64,000 nt of DNA from Amoebidium appalachense (GCA_963693365.1 CAVNZM010000006.1:8680001-8744000), one strand, 5' to 3'; counted from the first letter of the stretch, positions 17,165-45,398 are shown. Translations and numbers: made by a program. The notes: a model not told the origin generated them from the sequence alone.

Positions 17165-17349
17165 CTGGACTTCTTGCGGCGGTGCTTGTTCTGTTTGCAG
17201 CGCGGCACGATTTCCAGGCGCCCTACGACACACATGTGGGCTACTCGTACTATGTGATGATGGTCGATACGGCTCTGACCCTGGTGAATGCCTTCTTGTG
17301 CACCTGGATAGACAAGACACAGCTGAGGGAGTACCAGCGCCTAGAGTAG
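14306..17349 (+). CDS. Claudin-like four-helix membrane protein (tetraspan gene 2)
   Basis: Exons 14306-14435, 14665-14798, 16229-16345 and 17164-17349 join in phase to 188 residues. Helix 1 lies near residues 9-33 (RLVGLITMGSVFICTVAT...), then TTDW and an outer loop with two Cys about 30 residues apart and several N-glycosylation-type sites (NVT, NST). Helix 2 (IIFGLLVTSILLGLGALF), helix 3 (LLAAVLVLFAA) and helix 4 (YVMMVDTALTLVNAFL) follow; the tail ends YQRLE. The last intron ends in a CA array that runs straight into the CAG at 17161-17163. It points away from tetraspan gene 1 and has the same layout, so the two may be old inverted duplicates. Function is unknown. Confidence 0.65.
15647..16052 (+). 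mobile_element. Full-length copy A of a poly-C-tailed intronic repeat
   Basis: The 387 bp at 15647-16033 match 47561-47947 with about a dozen mismatches by eye, then a C tract begins. Inside are an A-box-like AAGCTCAGTTGATG (15806-15819) and a B-box-like GGGTCGAAACTC (15860-15871), 54 bp apart, as in tRNA-derived SINEs. It lies in intron 2 of tetraspan gene 2, in sense. No target-site duplication was recognised. Confidence 0.7.
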
Positions 17350-18274
17350 ATATCTCATTTGTGTGGTTGCCTGATTTGGCATTGTTTCCGTGTTTGGCGT
17401 GTTTGTCTTATTTGGTGTGGTGGTCTTGTTTGGCGTGCTTGCCTTCTTTGGCACCAAGAACCTTCTTCAACGTGTTTGCCTTGTCTTGGTGTTTCGGCAC
17501 ATTGCCTCTCGCTTGGGCAAGGTCCCCTATATTGGGTTCTTGTTTGTTGCCTTGAGCGTAGAGCGTAGTTGAGCATTTGCTTATGCCTTAAATCGATGCA
17601 CCCAATAAGGTTGCTTCGATTTTGCCGATCCCTATCGTGTTGCCATGTAGTATAACCCTGTATCCATGTTTGCTGATGACCCAATACTTTAACATACGAG
17701 ACACAGTTGCGGGGTTGGCAAGCGGAAAAGGAGGTCCCTTGATTTGTTTCCTTATTTACCTATTGAATGAATAATGTTAGTAATAGTGCATTTGGCAGTT
17801 TTGAGATTAGTTTATCCGGTTGCAAGTCTATTGCAGGGAGGTGTGTGCAGGGTAGGTGACGTGTCAAAGAAAAATTGGTAGCTCTAGATGGCTATGTATA
17901 TCCAAATATGAACCCCCGAGATAAAGGGAGGGCAGTAGGTGGTCGTGTGGCAACGACGCCATGAATCGACCCGTGGCAAAAGGCAAGCCCGACCCGAAGA
18001 AGCCTTGACTATATGAAAGAGCTTGAGTGCACGTATACGTATGGGGGTGTATGCATGGAGGGCTTGGGAAAGCCGGGTTGCATGAGGTGAGATGGGGATA
18101 CGTACGGGGGGTGATCACGCCATTTGAGGGGGCTGAAGAATCCGGAGATAGCCTATTTCAAGTACATGGTCGAGTTCTTAAACATAGTATGTGCCGTTTC
18201 GGAAGGCCCGGCGGACAGAGCTCTGTGGTGCAAGATCAGTATCTCATTTGTTATTACTAAAACTATTATTATGT

Positions 18275-18306
<32 letters not shown>

Positions 18307-18677
18307 CGTGTGTGTGTGTGTGTTTGTGTACGTGTGTGTGTGTGTGTTATTGGCGGCTGGGGGGGTACATGGAGGGCCTAGGAAAGTTAACCTTAGGTTG
18401 GGGCGGTGACAGTACATAAATGTGCTGCAGGCCGAGGGACATAGGCCTAGGGGCGTACTGATGCTCTAGTGTTTGGAAGGTCACGGGATGGCCTTGGATA
18501 ACCATAGGGCCAAGGCCGGCGGGTTGGGTTGGGTTTGGGGGGATTCCCTTTAGCAACATACCATGAAACCAATTCCACCCCCCCACCCCCCACTCCTCCA
18601 CTCCCACCCCGGACCACCACCACCACGGTCAACATTTCTCCCCGGCCGTTTCTTGACCTGAGTATCCCACAAAGCAG

Positions 18678-18710
<33 letters not shown>

Positions 18711-19443
18711 TTCGTCCTTCCCGGACCACCACCACCCGGTTTTTTGACCTGAGTACCGGTACCCTACCGACAGAGCACTCCCCCCCTTCCCCCCCCCCCC
18801 CCCCCCCGGGCCCCCTCCTCCCCGGACCACCACCAGCCTGATTCGACCTGGGTATGCTACCGAACAGCCCCCCCCCCCCCCCCCCCCCCCCCCCCCCTTC
18901 CACCCAGCCGCTGCTTCCCCATAAGGTGTGTTAATACCGAGGCTCCGGTGCTCTCAACTCGCGCAAGTTACTTAAGCCGTTCAATATTCAACCCCGGCAC
19001 CCCGTCGCCTAGGCCCACAACCAGCTCTAGTGGTCGAGTGTGCAATAGCGAAGGGAGACACGGCAGCTGGGGACTGTAAAGAAGCCCATTCATGCACGTT
19101 TGCGGTTGCCCTGCCACAATGACCGGCTCATTTATTCCTTATCCGACCAGCCTACTTTGTCTAGTGACCGGTGAACATTTACTGTCATACTATGTATACG
19201 GCATCTAGATCTTGTTAAATGTTTCTTAGACACCATCTGCATATGCTGTCCAAGAATGACTCACAGTTAAAAGAAACTCAAGTGCATTTCCAACTATACA
19301 ACGGTGCATCATCAAGCAGCGGAAATGAAAAACGCTCCACGTTTCCAATTTCTTACTAGAAAGCTTCTTGACAAAAAGACTCTGTAGAAACATACGTGAC
19401 GATCTGATGTCTCTGGTGAGGTCACACAGCGTTGGTGGGCCCG
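17350..19443. other. Spacer between tetraspan gene 2 and carbonic anhydrase
   Basis: No gene is supported. A TTTGGCGTG...CTT-type repeat of a few units lies at about 17355-17470, a TG array at about 18274-18345, and a three-unit repeat at 18609-18895. Confidence 0.45.
18609..18895 (+). repeat. Three-unit tandem repeat, about 100-112 bp per unit
   Basis: Units begin at GGACCACCACCA (18611, 18723, 18824), continue to TTGACCTGAGTA or a variant, then CAGAGCA or CGAACAG, and finish in a C tract. Confidence 0.7.
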
Positions 19444-19944
19444 TCATGCACGCACCACCTCCGTGACCTTTCCAGTCTTAACATCGTAGATTGTGCCCGT
19501 GATGGGGATATCCTTCGGGATAAGTGGCGAGTTGCGGATGATCTCCACATCGTCACGCACTGACTGTTCAAGGTCAGGGAACGGGAGGAAGTCTCTGTCA
19601 CCCACGTCCACACCGAGGTCATCCTGAATCTTGGCACGCAGCTGCTCATTGGTGAACGTCAACATGCCGCAGTCTGTGTGGTGCACGATGATGATCTCCT
19701 TGGTGCCAAGAAGCCTTTCAGAAATGACAAGTGAGCGGAGTGCATCCTCTGAAGCGCGGCCGCCTGCGTTTCGGATGCAATGCGACTCTCCATTCTTGAT
19801 GCCAAGGACCTTCTCGGGGTGCAGGCGAGCATCCATGCAGGCCAGCACTGCTACTTGGCGGGAGGGAGGCATGGCAAGGTGGCCATCCGTGAAGGAAGCT
19901 GCATACTCTGCGTTGTTGGAAAGAAATTCTTCGATGTTTGCCAT
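19444..19944 (-). CDS. Beta-class carbonic anhydrase (small, intronless)
   Basis: A single uninterrupted frame of 166 residues. Family role: zinc-dependent interconversion of CO2 and bicarbonate. The zinc-site motif ACMDAR (about residues 34-39) and HHTDCG (about 88-93) supply the Cys, Asp/Arg dyad, His and Cys expected of the beta class. The length fits the short, bacterial/fungal-like subgroup. No targeting peptide is obvious, so it is probably cytosolic. The ATG at 19944 has a TATA box and CCAAT box upstream. Unlike nearly all other genes here it has no intron, which may mean a recent gain by transfer or retroposition. Confidence 0.93.
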   Translation of the reverse strand: MANIEEFLSNNAEYAASFTDGHLAMPPSRQVAVLACMDARLHPEKVLGIKNGESHCIRNAGGRASEDALRSLVISERLLGTKEIIIVHHTDCGMLTFTNEQLRAKIQDDLGVDVGDRDFLPFPDLEQSVRDDVEIIRNSPLIPKDIPITGTIYDVKTGKVTEVVRA

Positions 19945-20040
19945 CTTCGTTTTATTAATAATGTCTGCAAGTGCAGAAGGTATACGTATACGTATGGTTG
20001 CAGGGATTGTTTGTTGACTGAAATATGGAGAGCCAGTTTA

Positions 20041-20122
20041 CCGTTTTATACCTGTGAAAAAAAAGTAGGAGTGGAATGCGAATGGCCGCAATGGCGCCAT
20101 TAACCTGCTCTCCTATTGGCTA
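20041..20122 (-). promoter_or_regulatory. TATA and CCAAT boxes of the carbonic anhydrase gene
   Basis: On the minus strand, AGCCAATAGG (ATTGG at 20115-20119 on +) lies about 70 bp upstream of GTATAAAACGG (20041-20050), about 100 bp before the start codon. The spacing is typical of a polymerase II core promoter. Confidence 0.6.
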
Positions 20123-20750
20123 GCTCTTTTGTTTAGCTCTCTCCTATTAGCTACAAGTAGAATAGGAACCATCATGAACTTGGAAGTGTCAGGCAACGAA
20201 TTCTATCAAGTTGAAGTGCATCAGGCCTGGGCACAGCACTATAAGTGACTAAAAGTTATGCAAATTCTCATGCTGCACTAAATTAAAACCAAAGAAATGA
20301 CGCTTTACTGTACTTCACGGTTGATGATAAGTTTTTTGATGTGTTTTCATTTTCCTGAGGCTCCTCGGCAGTATCATGAAGTCTTCATGGGACGGGATCG
20401 AGATTCGGCGACCCACGTGCACACGCAGAGTGACCGTGAGCGTGCGCCTAGTTCGCCCGGGGACTCTCGACCGGGGCCGGGCCGGCCACACACAGTTGCA
20501 ATTGGCGCCAAATTCCTATGTACACGTGATGTACTTTTTTGGTTGTTTTATGCATGGCGGCACTTATGTTATTCTTCCCCTCCCTCCCCCCCTCCCCTCC
20601 CCCCCCCCCCCCCCCCCCCCCCCCCCTCGCCACTTCCACCCAGGGGCCCGGGCCTGGTAACACCCACACACGCACTCGCTCAGCTGCAGGCACGCGCACG
20701 TAAACACACTGTCAGGCACATTTGTACGCGGAACGCACACACGCACATAT

Positions 20751-20802
<52 letters not shown>

Positions 20803-22892
20803 CACACACAGATGCACACACACACACACACACACACACACAACCCTTCCCTGTGCGCCACCCGCCGCTGTTCTCCCCTCCCCCCCCCCCCCCCTCCCCC
20901 CTCGCGGGGGGGGGGGGGAGGGGGGGGAGAGAGAGAGAGGGGGGGGGGGGGGGGCACTTCCGGCGACGTCAATGTACAAGGAATCCTTCAGGACAGTCCC
21001 AGTGTTCGAATGCACTTCATGATCACCCAGCCTGGCCATGGCCAGGTACTGATTAGTCAACAAGCGTTAGCCCTCTGGCGGGAAAATCGATAGTCTAATT
21101 ATGAAAGCAAGTGTCTTTGAGTTCTGTTTTTGAGCCATATATTTATATTTCGGCCACTTAACTGCATTGATGGTAAGGTTACTCATTTATCATCACCTTG
21201 GAATCCGATCGATTATCATACTCACTTGGTGCTGCAGCCTATCAAATCGTGCAAGTAACCCAGCCGCCTGGTTGGAAGCGTCAGCTCCTATACTTCCATG
21301 CCCCTCCCCTTGCTCCCTTCCCTTTCCTTCCTCCCTCCGTCTCTCTTCTTTGCCCCCTCCCTCTTCAGTTCAGTCTCCCCCTCTTACAGCATCTCATCAA
21401 GTTATCTGATCGATCTGCCAGTCGTAACGCTTTGACCACTTCTAAGCCTAAATTTTTTACCCGCGTATGTACTTGACATGCGTATTATCAAAAGACACAA
21501 ACAAGACACAACCATATGATACACCGCATGGCAATAGACTTTCATAGTGCGCGTAAGTTACTACTCGTGAAGCCATGCCATTGGCACAGATTTGCACTTC
21601 ATCTTTCGCGTATCACCCAGTTGCGTGCGCCAAACAAAGTCGATGGCACTCCAAGACCTAGGTTGTGAGCTTTTCCATCCATGCAGTAAAAAACCAACAA
21701 TGCTTCTGCATTCACATAAAAACCGCGGCAGTTTTTGCGCGTGCACCTGGTGTGCGCATTGAATGGGTCACCTGGTCACACTGTGTTTCTGCCGTGCACG
21801 CGTGGCAAAGGGCGAAAACTCGAAAGCACTCGAAAACCTACACAAAACCTCGGGTATAACGAGGTGGGTCTGGTGCGCAGTGCACCAATCCGATGAACCT
21901 AACGTACCCTCCTAAACCGTATCATTGGGATCCAAAAAGCACTGGCTTGAAACAAATTGTCTTACTTGGTACTATATGAGCTTAGTGCCGCGACGAGCCG
22001 CCAGTAAAGAATGTGCTTTCACGATTATATATGATTTACAAAGCTTTTTTCACTCACTAAATTACAGATAAGAAATTTTGTCATTGTTTTTTTGGTTAGC
22101 ATTCCTCTTTTCTGCCCTGTGTCTGCAGCAGTGCTGCAGCTGCAGTCTGCAGCCCTAGATTCTGCTGTGGATGTAATTTGAATTAAAAGTTCTTCTTTAC
22201 CTTAAATCCTTACTCTATGGGGAGTAGTACGGGATACGACCTGTGGGCTAAAGGTCTAGATCTGAAGGTTGTAAAAGTATGGCGAGTTGGCGACTGTGTA
22301 TGTGTGTTTTATAACATACAAAACAACACACTCTGTTACATATGAACCTCAAGACCATTATGCAATGACTAATGAAGCATATCACGTGTCATATCAAGTA
22401 CACAACTTAAATCCACAAGGGTTTGCATTGAATGGGTTCAAACAAAAGATCCAGCTGCCATGCAAAAGATCCAGCCCATGCCATGTTTCATTGATGCTTC
22501 CACGCTCAAGAGTTCTGTAAACACCTCAAAACTCGAAGCATGCGGCTTTCTATGTATGGTATATGAGGTTTTTTATTAACAGCATGCTTCAGTCATAAAA
22601 CAACAATTCAAGTAGATTTTTCAGCTTTAACGCCATCTTGAAGCCTGATAGTATCGACTGGTACCAGCCCCAACGAGTTACCCACTCCTCCTACCCCCCC
22701 CCCCCCCCCCCCCCCCCCCGGCCCGCCCCCCGTCTCTTACCCCATCCCTGACGCCCTCAACTCCTTCCCCTTCTCCTCCGGCTCTCTCCTACACTCTCAG
22801 CCCCTTCCTAAAAAAACAATCCCGCGCCTATCTTCTTTACCTAGTGTTGACACCTTTCACCTCATTCCACTCTCCACACCAACAACTCTACC

Positions 22893-23062
22893 ATGAGCAT
22901 GTCGGTAGACTCCATTGTACCCCCTCGATGGGCGTCGGGGCCTGAAACCGGTACCAGCCCCACGCGGCGAAAGTCCAGTCGGCTGAACCTCAACGCCATA
23001 CCTGCCTTCTTTACGTTTACGCGGTCACAGTCCAGTGCTCCAGCAACAGACCTCGCAGACGC
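22893..23062 (+). CDS. Possible isolated first exon, unknown protein
   Basis: An ATG frame rich in Ser, Pro and Arg (SPTRRKSSRLN) runs to a GCAGAG|GTTGGC donor. It could be an upstream exon of the next gene, but its phase 0 end does not fit the 24456 exon. I do not recognise it. Confidence 0.25.
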
Positions 23063-23361
23063 AGAGGTTGGCCCCCGCCCCTACCTTCCTCAGCGAGCTA
23101 GTTTCACGTACACTCTGTAGGCTCGTCTTTTGTTTTGTTGGGGTCATCTTGCTTCATTTCGTGTACCTGCTTGCAAGCCCCCATGCCCCATCTCTCAATG
23201 TCCGCACACAACCGAACATGGCGAAGGCACTTTGTTCCTAGTAGATCTTCCCCGCCACTAGGAACGCTTTGGTTTTTTATTTGTAAGGCTCGCCTTGAAA
23301 AATAAGTTAGGAGTGAACCCCTCTTGCACACACCTTCCTGAGGCTAACATATAAGTGAGCA

Positions 23362-23472
<111 letters not shown>

Positions 23473-23639
23473 TGACACGGAGACTCACTCCTGGCAAATA
23501 CATACCGTGACATGCAGGCACCCTTGCACGTGTGCATGCACACACTCACACACGCGCAAGCAGACAAACACATGGGCACGCAGACACAAAAAAATACGGC
23601 GTGTGTGGACACACACTCACACACAAACACAACACATAC

Positions 23640-24141
<502 letters not shown>

Positions 24142-24455
24142 GAGGCTCGTGTGTACACACCTTAATGCTCAACAAGTGTTTGCTTCATACTGGCGCATGA
24201 ATATCATATTCTGCAAAAAATGCTTCCGGTTTTCTGGTCTTAGACCTCCACGGAACATAACCAAACACCCGTATTTTGAAAATCTCAGTGCATATTTGGG
24301 ATATTACCCCGGTATAATACCGAATAGTCCTACCATAATTTCCTTTTTCGTGCCCTATTCACCCTATCCACACCTCGCACTCACCACACTGACCACCTCC
24401 CCAGCATCACACACCGAACCTGTCAGCAGTGCAAACACCCCAACCTCGTTCCCCC

Positions 24456-37079
<12,624 letters not shown>

Positions 37080-37168
37080 AGTGCACAGACAGTGGACAGG
37101 TGGTGGTGGTATGTAGTGACTGTGTGTTTTGGTCACGGGGCATACCGTACCGGGTTTTTTTTTTTTTT

Positions 37169-37200
<32 letters not shown>

Positions 37201-37266
37201 GAGGGGGGAGGGGGGGGGGGGGGGGGGGGGGGGGGCGCGGCGCCGGGGGGAAGGGGGGGAAGGGGG

Positions 37267-37301
<35 letters not shown>

Positions 37302-38046
37302 GGCCTAGGGGGGAAGGGGCTTGGGGAGCGGGGGGGGAGGGGAGGAACGTGGGCGACAAAAAAATACAATAACTGCTCGGAATTCGGCTATAAGCCCGTG
37401 GCATTCCCGGGTTACTGCCTGGCCTGAACTGTTTGAACAGAGTAAGAGCCTGGCCTTGTGCCTTTGCCCCAACTTGCCAACTTGTAATTGCGGCGGCACC
37501 TGTTTTCCCGCCCTTTGCCAATTATGGGTTTATGTTCGTATCCATGATTGGCTAATGTTATCGATTGGCCCCCTCCAGCTTTGATTGGGAAGCCAAGGGT
37601 TTGATTGAATTGATTCATGGTGCACCGCGACGAGATACAGATAATGGAGCATAGCCACGGCCATCTAGAGTCTCTAGATGGCCGTGAGCATAGCTTAAGT
37701 ATTTGTTTTAAATCTATTCTTTCCTGTAAGAGAACACTTTTTATTCCATTTCCCTATATTATTTTTATTTATTCTTTTTTTGGGTGGGGGGCAAGGCTCA
37801 TGGCCGTGGTGGGGGGCAAGGCTGAGTTGGTATGCAAGAATATTTTGTCATTATGACGTCATGCTTTCTCTGCCCTCCTCTAAACATCAGCCATCTGATT
37901 GGAATTTACAACCAGTTAAAACGTTTGGACCAATCCGATGTTGAAACTAAATTTCGGGGGACATGTGAGCGCACATAACTTGGAAGTCTCTGCGGTTGCA
38001 GCGTCTCTTTCGACTCAGAGACCAGTGTTGAACGTCAACCCCCAAA
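37080..38046. promoter_or_regulatory. Upstream region of the L10a gene
   Basis: T/G tracts at 37155-37360 are followed by a cluster of CCAAT/ATTGG sites at about 37517-37587, a perfect 15-bp-arm palindrome at 37656-37686, and a TGACGTCA palindrome at 37854-37861, 190 bp before the start codon. Confidence 0.5.
37647..37693. repeat. Perfect palindrome flanked by 8-bp direct repeats
   Basis: Arms CACGGCCATCTAGAG (37656-37670) and its complement (37672-37686) have a 1-nt centre. GAGCATAG occurs at 37647-37654 and 37686-37693. Confidence 0.85.
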
Positions 38047-38476
38047 ATGAGGTGTGTTTTTGAAGAATGGGTACAGAAAATAGGGAAAAGGAGAGATAAA
38101 CTGCAGCTCCGAATGGATTATTAGCGAATATATACGTTCATTATTTTTTTTGGAAAATACAACATGAATTCGCTTAGTTATACCACTTAGACCTCTTCGA
38201 GCTTGGGAATTCGCTAAGCACCGCTGTGCTATCTAAGTGCCAGCAACCATCTAGATTAGACCACGTCTGTTTATTACGCAAAAAGAGAACTTCGTTGGAA
38301 AAGTAGGGAGCCGTACAACTTCTCGTACCGAGAGCATCGAAATTTTGTGTCCGGCCGTTAGACCTTTATTATGCTTTCAGAGTACGGAGAGCAAGTTTGC
38401 AGGAGCCAGGGGAGGCTGTTTCCTCGGGTCGCACACCAAAAGGAGGGTAGGAGGGGAGGGGGGAGCGTAAAGGGAG

Positions 38477-38507
<31 letters not shown>

Positions 38508-39866
38508 GGGGAGGGGGGAGGGGGAGGCAGGAGTGGGAGCTAGGAGTGAGGAGCAGAACGGGCAGGCTGGGCAAGTTTGATGGTTGCAGTGCTGTGCGGA
38601 CGGTAGTTAGTCTGTCCGTTAGTTGGACAGAACAGCCGTCGACTCTTGTGAGGGCAGGGTTTTCAGCCCTTTTTTTTTTTTCCAGAACCCCCGTTAACTT
38701 TTTGGGGGGGCTCCCGCCTGCAGCAAGCTGAGCCGCGATGCCGTCGACGAGGCCGTCAAGGCCATCCTCACCACCGCTGCCGAGAAGAAGCGCGGGTTCC
38801 GCGAGACCGTGGAGCTGCAGGTGGGCCTGAAGAACTACGACCCCCAGCGTGACAAGCGTTTCTCCGGCACCGTCCGCCTGCCCAACATGCCCCGCCCCGG
38901 CATGAAGATCTGCATTCTCGGTGACGCCCAGCACTGCGACGTTGCCAAGCAGAACGGTATTCCCCAGATGAACGCCGATGACCTGAAGAAGCTGAACAAG
39001 AACAAGAAGGTACGGACAAGGGGGTGAAACAGTGGAGGGGGGACGTTAGTTATTGTGTGCAGCAAAGCCAGTTGCAGGTTGGAAGGCAGCAGCAGGAGGG
39101 CACTGTTGCAAACTTGGGCAGCCCAAGGGAAATCGGCTTGTAGTGATGTTACCTACCTCTGGTCCTTAGCCCTCTGATCATGTTTGCTTATGTTGCAGCC
39201 TAGGTCGAGGAGGAGGATAGGGCCCTTGGTAGGTTTGGAGGTGGGGGTGGGTGGTGTATGAGATATTGTAAGGGGGATGGTTTGGGGGGAAGGGGGGAAG
39301 AAAGCAAAAGCGCACAACATGCAGGAGGAAGCAAAAAAGGAGCCTCTCATTCGACACCAGGGTGGGGTATTTTTTTGGTTTTTTTTTTTTTTGGGGGGGG
39401 GGGGGGGGGCAGGCTTCCTTGCCAGAGCTACACCATGGTGTAAAGTTCATGTGCACCACCCATGGTTTATGTTACCAAACACCTATCGATGTTGCTAAAC
39501 ACACAATTGTTACGTTTCTAACCATGGTACTGTGTGCATGTAGCTGGTCAAGAAGCTTGCCAAGAAGTACGACGCCTTCCTGGCCTCCGAGACTCTGATC
39601 AAGCAGATCCCCCGTCTGCTCGGGCCCGGTCTGAACAAGGCCGGCAAGTTCCCCTCCCTTCTGTCCCACCAGGAGGACATGGTGGCCAAGGTCAACGAGA
39701 CCAAGAGCACCATCAAGTTCCAGATGAAGAAGGTGCGTGCACTTGGGGTGGTGTGGGATAGGGGATGGTGTGGGTATGTTTGCTTGGGATGTGGGTGTGT
39801 GTGTGTTCGTGATTTATTGGTGGACATACAGGGGTTGTACGAGTGCACCTGCTTGTTGTGTGTGTA

Positions 39867-39908
<42 letters not shown>

Positions 39909-40691
39909 TGTGTAAGGGGTTGCCATTATTTTCGTTCGGTGTGTGGGGAAGGGGAGGGGAGGGACGGGGTCCCTTCACGGGCACTAAGGCACCTCTTTTC
40001 GTTCGTTTCTTTAGGGTATCTCTGGGGACCCTCTCATGGGTGCCGGGCAGGATGGGGGTTTTTTTTGAAGAGGGGGGGGGGGGAGGGGGATAGTAGAGCT
40101 CACGGAGGAGGCAAACTCTCGAGACCTGGAAAGATGTTTTAGCACAAGAGATAGGAGGATACGTACACTTCGAGGAGGGGGGGGGGGGAGGGGGAGCGGC
40201 ACGTGCCTGCGCAGAAATGCGCTCGAACCTGTGTAAGTGTCATCTGGTCTACTCAGAGATAGTTGCTCGTGGTGTTTTTGGGGAATGACGACAAAGAAAT
40301 GACTTTTGAGCTACGGTAATTACGAGTCGGTGTTCAATATGCGGCACATGAAGTATCGGCCAGGTCATGCATAGTAGCACAAGCACATACACTCTGCTTT
40401 CCTCTTCTGTGTGATTCTGTCTGCATCGTAAATTCCATGTGTATGTTTTTCTTCTTAACACCGTTACCCTGTATGTATTGCTATTATACATCGTCACTGA
40501 CCTGTTTTGTGCCTTTACAGGTGCTGTGCCTCGGTGTTGCCATCGGCCACGTCGAGATGACCGCCGACGACCTGACCCAGAACGTGTTCATGTCGGTGAA
40601 CTTCCTTGTGTCTCTGCTCAAGAAGAACTGGCAGAACATCAAGTCCATCCACATCAAGAGCACCATGGGCAAGGTCCAGCGTCTGTTCTAG
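38047..40691 (+). CDS. RPL10A: 60S ribosomal protein L10a (uL1)
   Basis: Exons 38047-38051, 38724-39009, 39544-39732 and 40521-40691 give 216 residues, against 217 in human. It is the L1-stalk protein of the large ribosomal subunit. Exon 1 is only ATGAG; it supplies Met and part of Ser2 before a GTGTGT donor, the only start that fits the phase of exon 2. Conserved blocks include [52 protein letters not shown] and KKNWQNIKS. Codons strongly favour C/G in third position, as expected for a highly expressed gene. Confidence 0.96.
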
Positions 40692-41752
40692 ATGGCTGCC
40701 CCCCCTGTGGGTGTGCCTGACGTTGTTCTCGTCACAGTAGCTCACCAAGGGTCCCCCGCTTCAGGGCGGGCTCGTTGGGAGCGGTAAAAAGCTTGCGCTC
40801 GAATAAATTGGGGTCTCAGAAGAGTGTGTGTGCACGTGTGTTTTGTTGCAGTACTGTTGCACGTGAGGTGACTGGCCGGCAGGTGGAGAGTTGGTGTGGT
40901 GAACCCCACTCCTGATGATATTTGTGTGCACACTCCCGGCAGGGCGGTGGTGAGGTTGGTTTATCTGAGCACATGCGCTTGACCCACCACAATTTGTGCA
41001 GATTATCATTCTTTTGGGGGGGGGGAGGGGGGAGGGGAACCTATGTGAGTAGGGTTGGGGATGGCGTTTTTGTGTGTGTGTGTGTGCTGGGGAAAAGATG
41101 AAATATGTGGCAGGAAAGCATATGCCCTTTCCTTCGGGCGCCCAAATGGTCACTGCCGGTGGGCTCTTCATTTGCATCCATCCATGATAAGTTGGTGACC
41201 CAGAACGTCTGCGGCACGTGCATGCATATGTGCCGTGGTGGGTGACCGAGCTCGAGGAGGCAGTATCAGCTCTGTACACACCAAAGAGGGGAGATGGCCT
41301 TGAGCTATTTTCCGGGTGAAAGTGTGGCAGCTGCAGGGTCCCGGACTCGAGGACTCTGCACGTGTGTCATGGGATTTTGATTCCCGGATGCTGATTGGCA
41401 AATAGAATGAAAAATAACCAAAATGGCTCGTTTTAGATCTCTCCACCACTGGGAGGCTCAGTGAGGCAGGCGAGTGTGTCACCTTGTGGAGTCATCGCAG
41501 CCTCACAACAAAACGTGCATGGACTTTGCTAGCTATCATCGGGTCAAGTTGTTGGAGTACTGCATACTTCTACGCACGCACTGGTGTATTTATAGGTGCA
41601 CGCTTACCGTATGTATATATGCGGTTCATTTCGAACCCGTCCATATTTCTGTGAGCTGCACGTTGGTCATCCAGGCTGCACCACCTCATTACTCTCTAGT
41701 GGTAGATCTTGCTTACCTTACGTGTGCCTGTCCTTCTAAGGACACAGCCACC
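40692..41752. other. Spacer between L10a and the next gene
   Basis: It contains the L10a polyadenylation signal. An ATTGG box near 41392 and several CACGTG-like sites (for example near 41360) could serve the gene starting at 41753. No gene is seen. Confidence 0.45.
40802..40807 (+). terminator. Polyadenylation signal AATAAA of L10a
   Basis: AATAAA lies 111 bp after the stop codon and is followed by a GT-rich stretch, as expected for 3' end processing. Confidence 0.6.
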
Positions 41753-44644
<2,892 letters not shown>

Positions 44645-44653
44645 CCCGCTTAC

Positions 44654-44692
<39 letters not shown>

Positions 44693-45003
44693 CCCACCCA
44701 CCCTCCCCTCAATCCACCTGCGTGAACAAGAGTGAAGTGCTTGCAGCTTTATTGTTTGGGCCTGAAAGGCCCCCATAAGCATTCCAGCCAGAAGGTGGCC
44801 AGGCTGGCGGGAAAGGGGGGAGAGGGGGGGGGGGGGGGGGGGGGGGGATGCAAGTTTGATGCCCCTCAACCCCCCCCCTCCCCCCTCCCCCCTCCCTTCC
44901 CCAATTCTCTCCTCGTGCCTTGACATGAACTGGCATCTGAGATGGGTTTTGCGCGCAAGATGACTGTGTTGAAATTTGGATACTGCAAATGACTCATTGT
45001 TGC

Positions 45004-45105
45004 GAGGACGGGCTCCACTTATGATGCACACTTTGTGTAGGTGCTTTTTTGATTTATTGCTCAGTTGTGATTTTATACGTCCTAAGGTGTACCACATTCT
45101 GAACC

Positions 45106-45137
<32 letters not shown>
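45004..45137 (+). mobile_element. Copy of the poly-C-tailed repeat
   Basis: GGGCTCCACTTATGATGCAC, CTTTGTGTAGGTGC, then ACCACATTCTGAACC and a C tract. It matches copies at 26761 and 32352. It lies between genes, so a transcriptional sense cannot be assigned. Confidence 0.6.
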
Positions 45138-45140
<3 letters not shown>

Positions 45141-45187
45141 TCCCCCCCATCTCCACAACTTGCAGGCAGGAGGACAGTTCAAGCACC

Positions 45188-45295
45188 GAGGCACCACGTG
45201 ACCCTCAGCCAATCAACGTGAAGGAGGCACCACGTGACCCTCAGCCAATCAACGCGAAGGAGGCACCACGTGGCCCTCAGCCAATCAACGTGAAG
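45188..45295 (+). promoter_or_regulatory. Three tandem 36-bp units each carrying CACGTG and CCAAT
   Basis: Units start at 45188, 45224 and 45260. Each reads GAGGCACCACGTGACCCTCA (the third has G for A after CACGTG), then GCCAATCAACG. CACGTG is a bHLH/bZIP-type site and CCAAT an NF-Y-type site. A TATATAAA box follows at 45391-45398. Confidence 0.6.
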
Positions 45296-45390
45296 GAGCC
45301 AGCAGGCAATGTTGGGCAGAAAGATGACGATGGCATGCGGCTGAGACTGTACCAGCCAAGAAGTGCGGCAGGCAGGGCAGGTGGGTAATG

Positions 45391-45398
45391 TATATAAA
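45391..45398 (+). promoter_or_regulatory. TATA box
   Basis: TATATAAA, about 95 bp after the last CACGTG/CCAAT unit and upstream of the gene starting at 45955. Confidence 0.5.

Noticed and set aside
20950-21044. Exon-like frame on either strand ([14 protein letters not shown] on +, MARLGDHEVHSN on -)
   Set aside because: Both strands look equally coding and no partner exon fits, so no gene is called.
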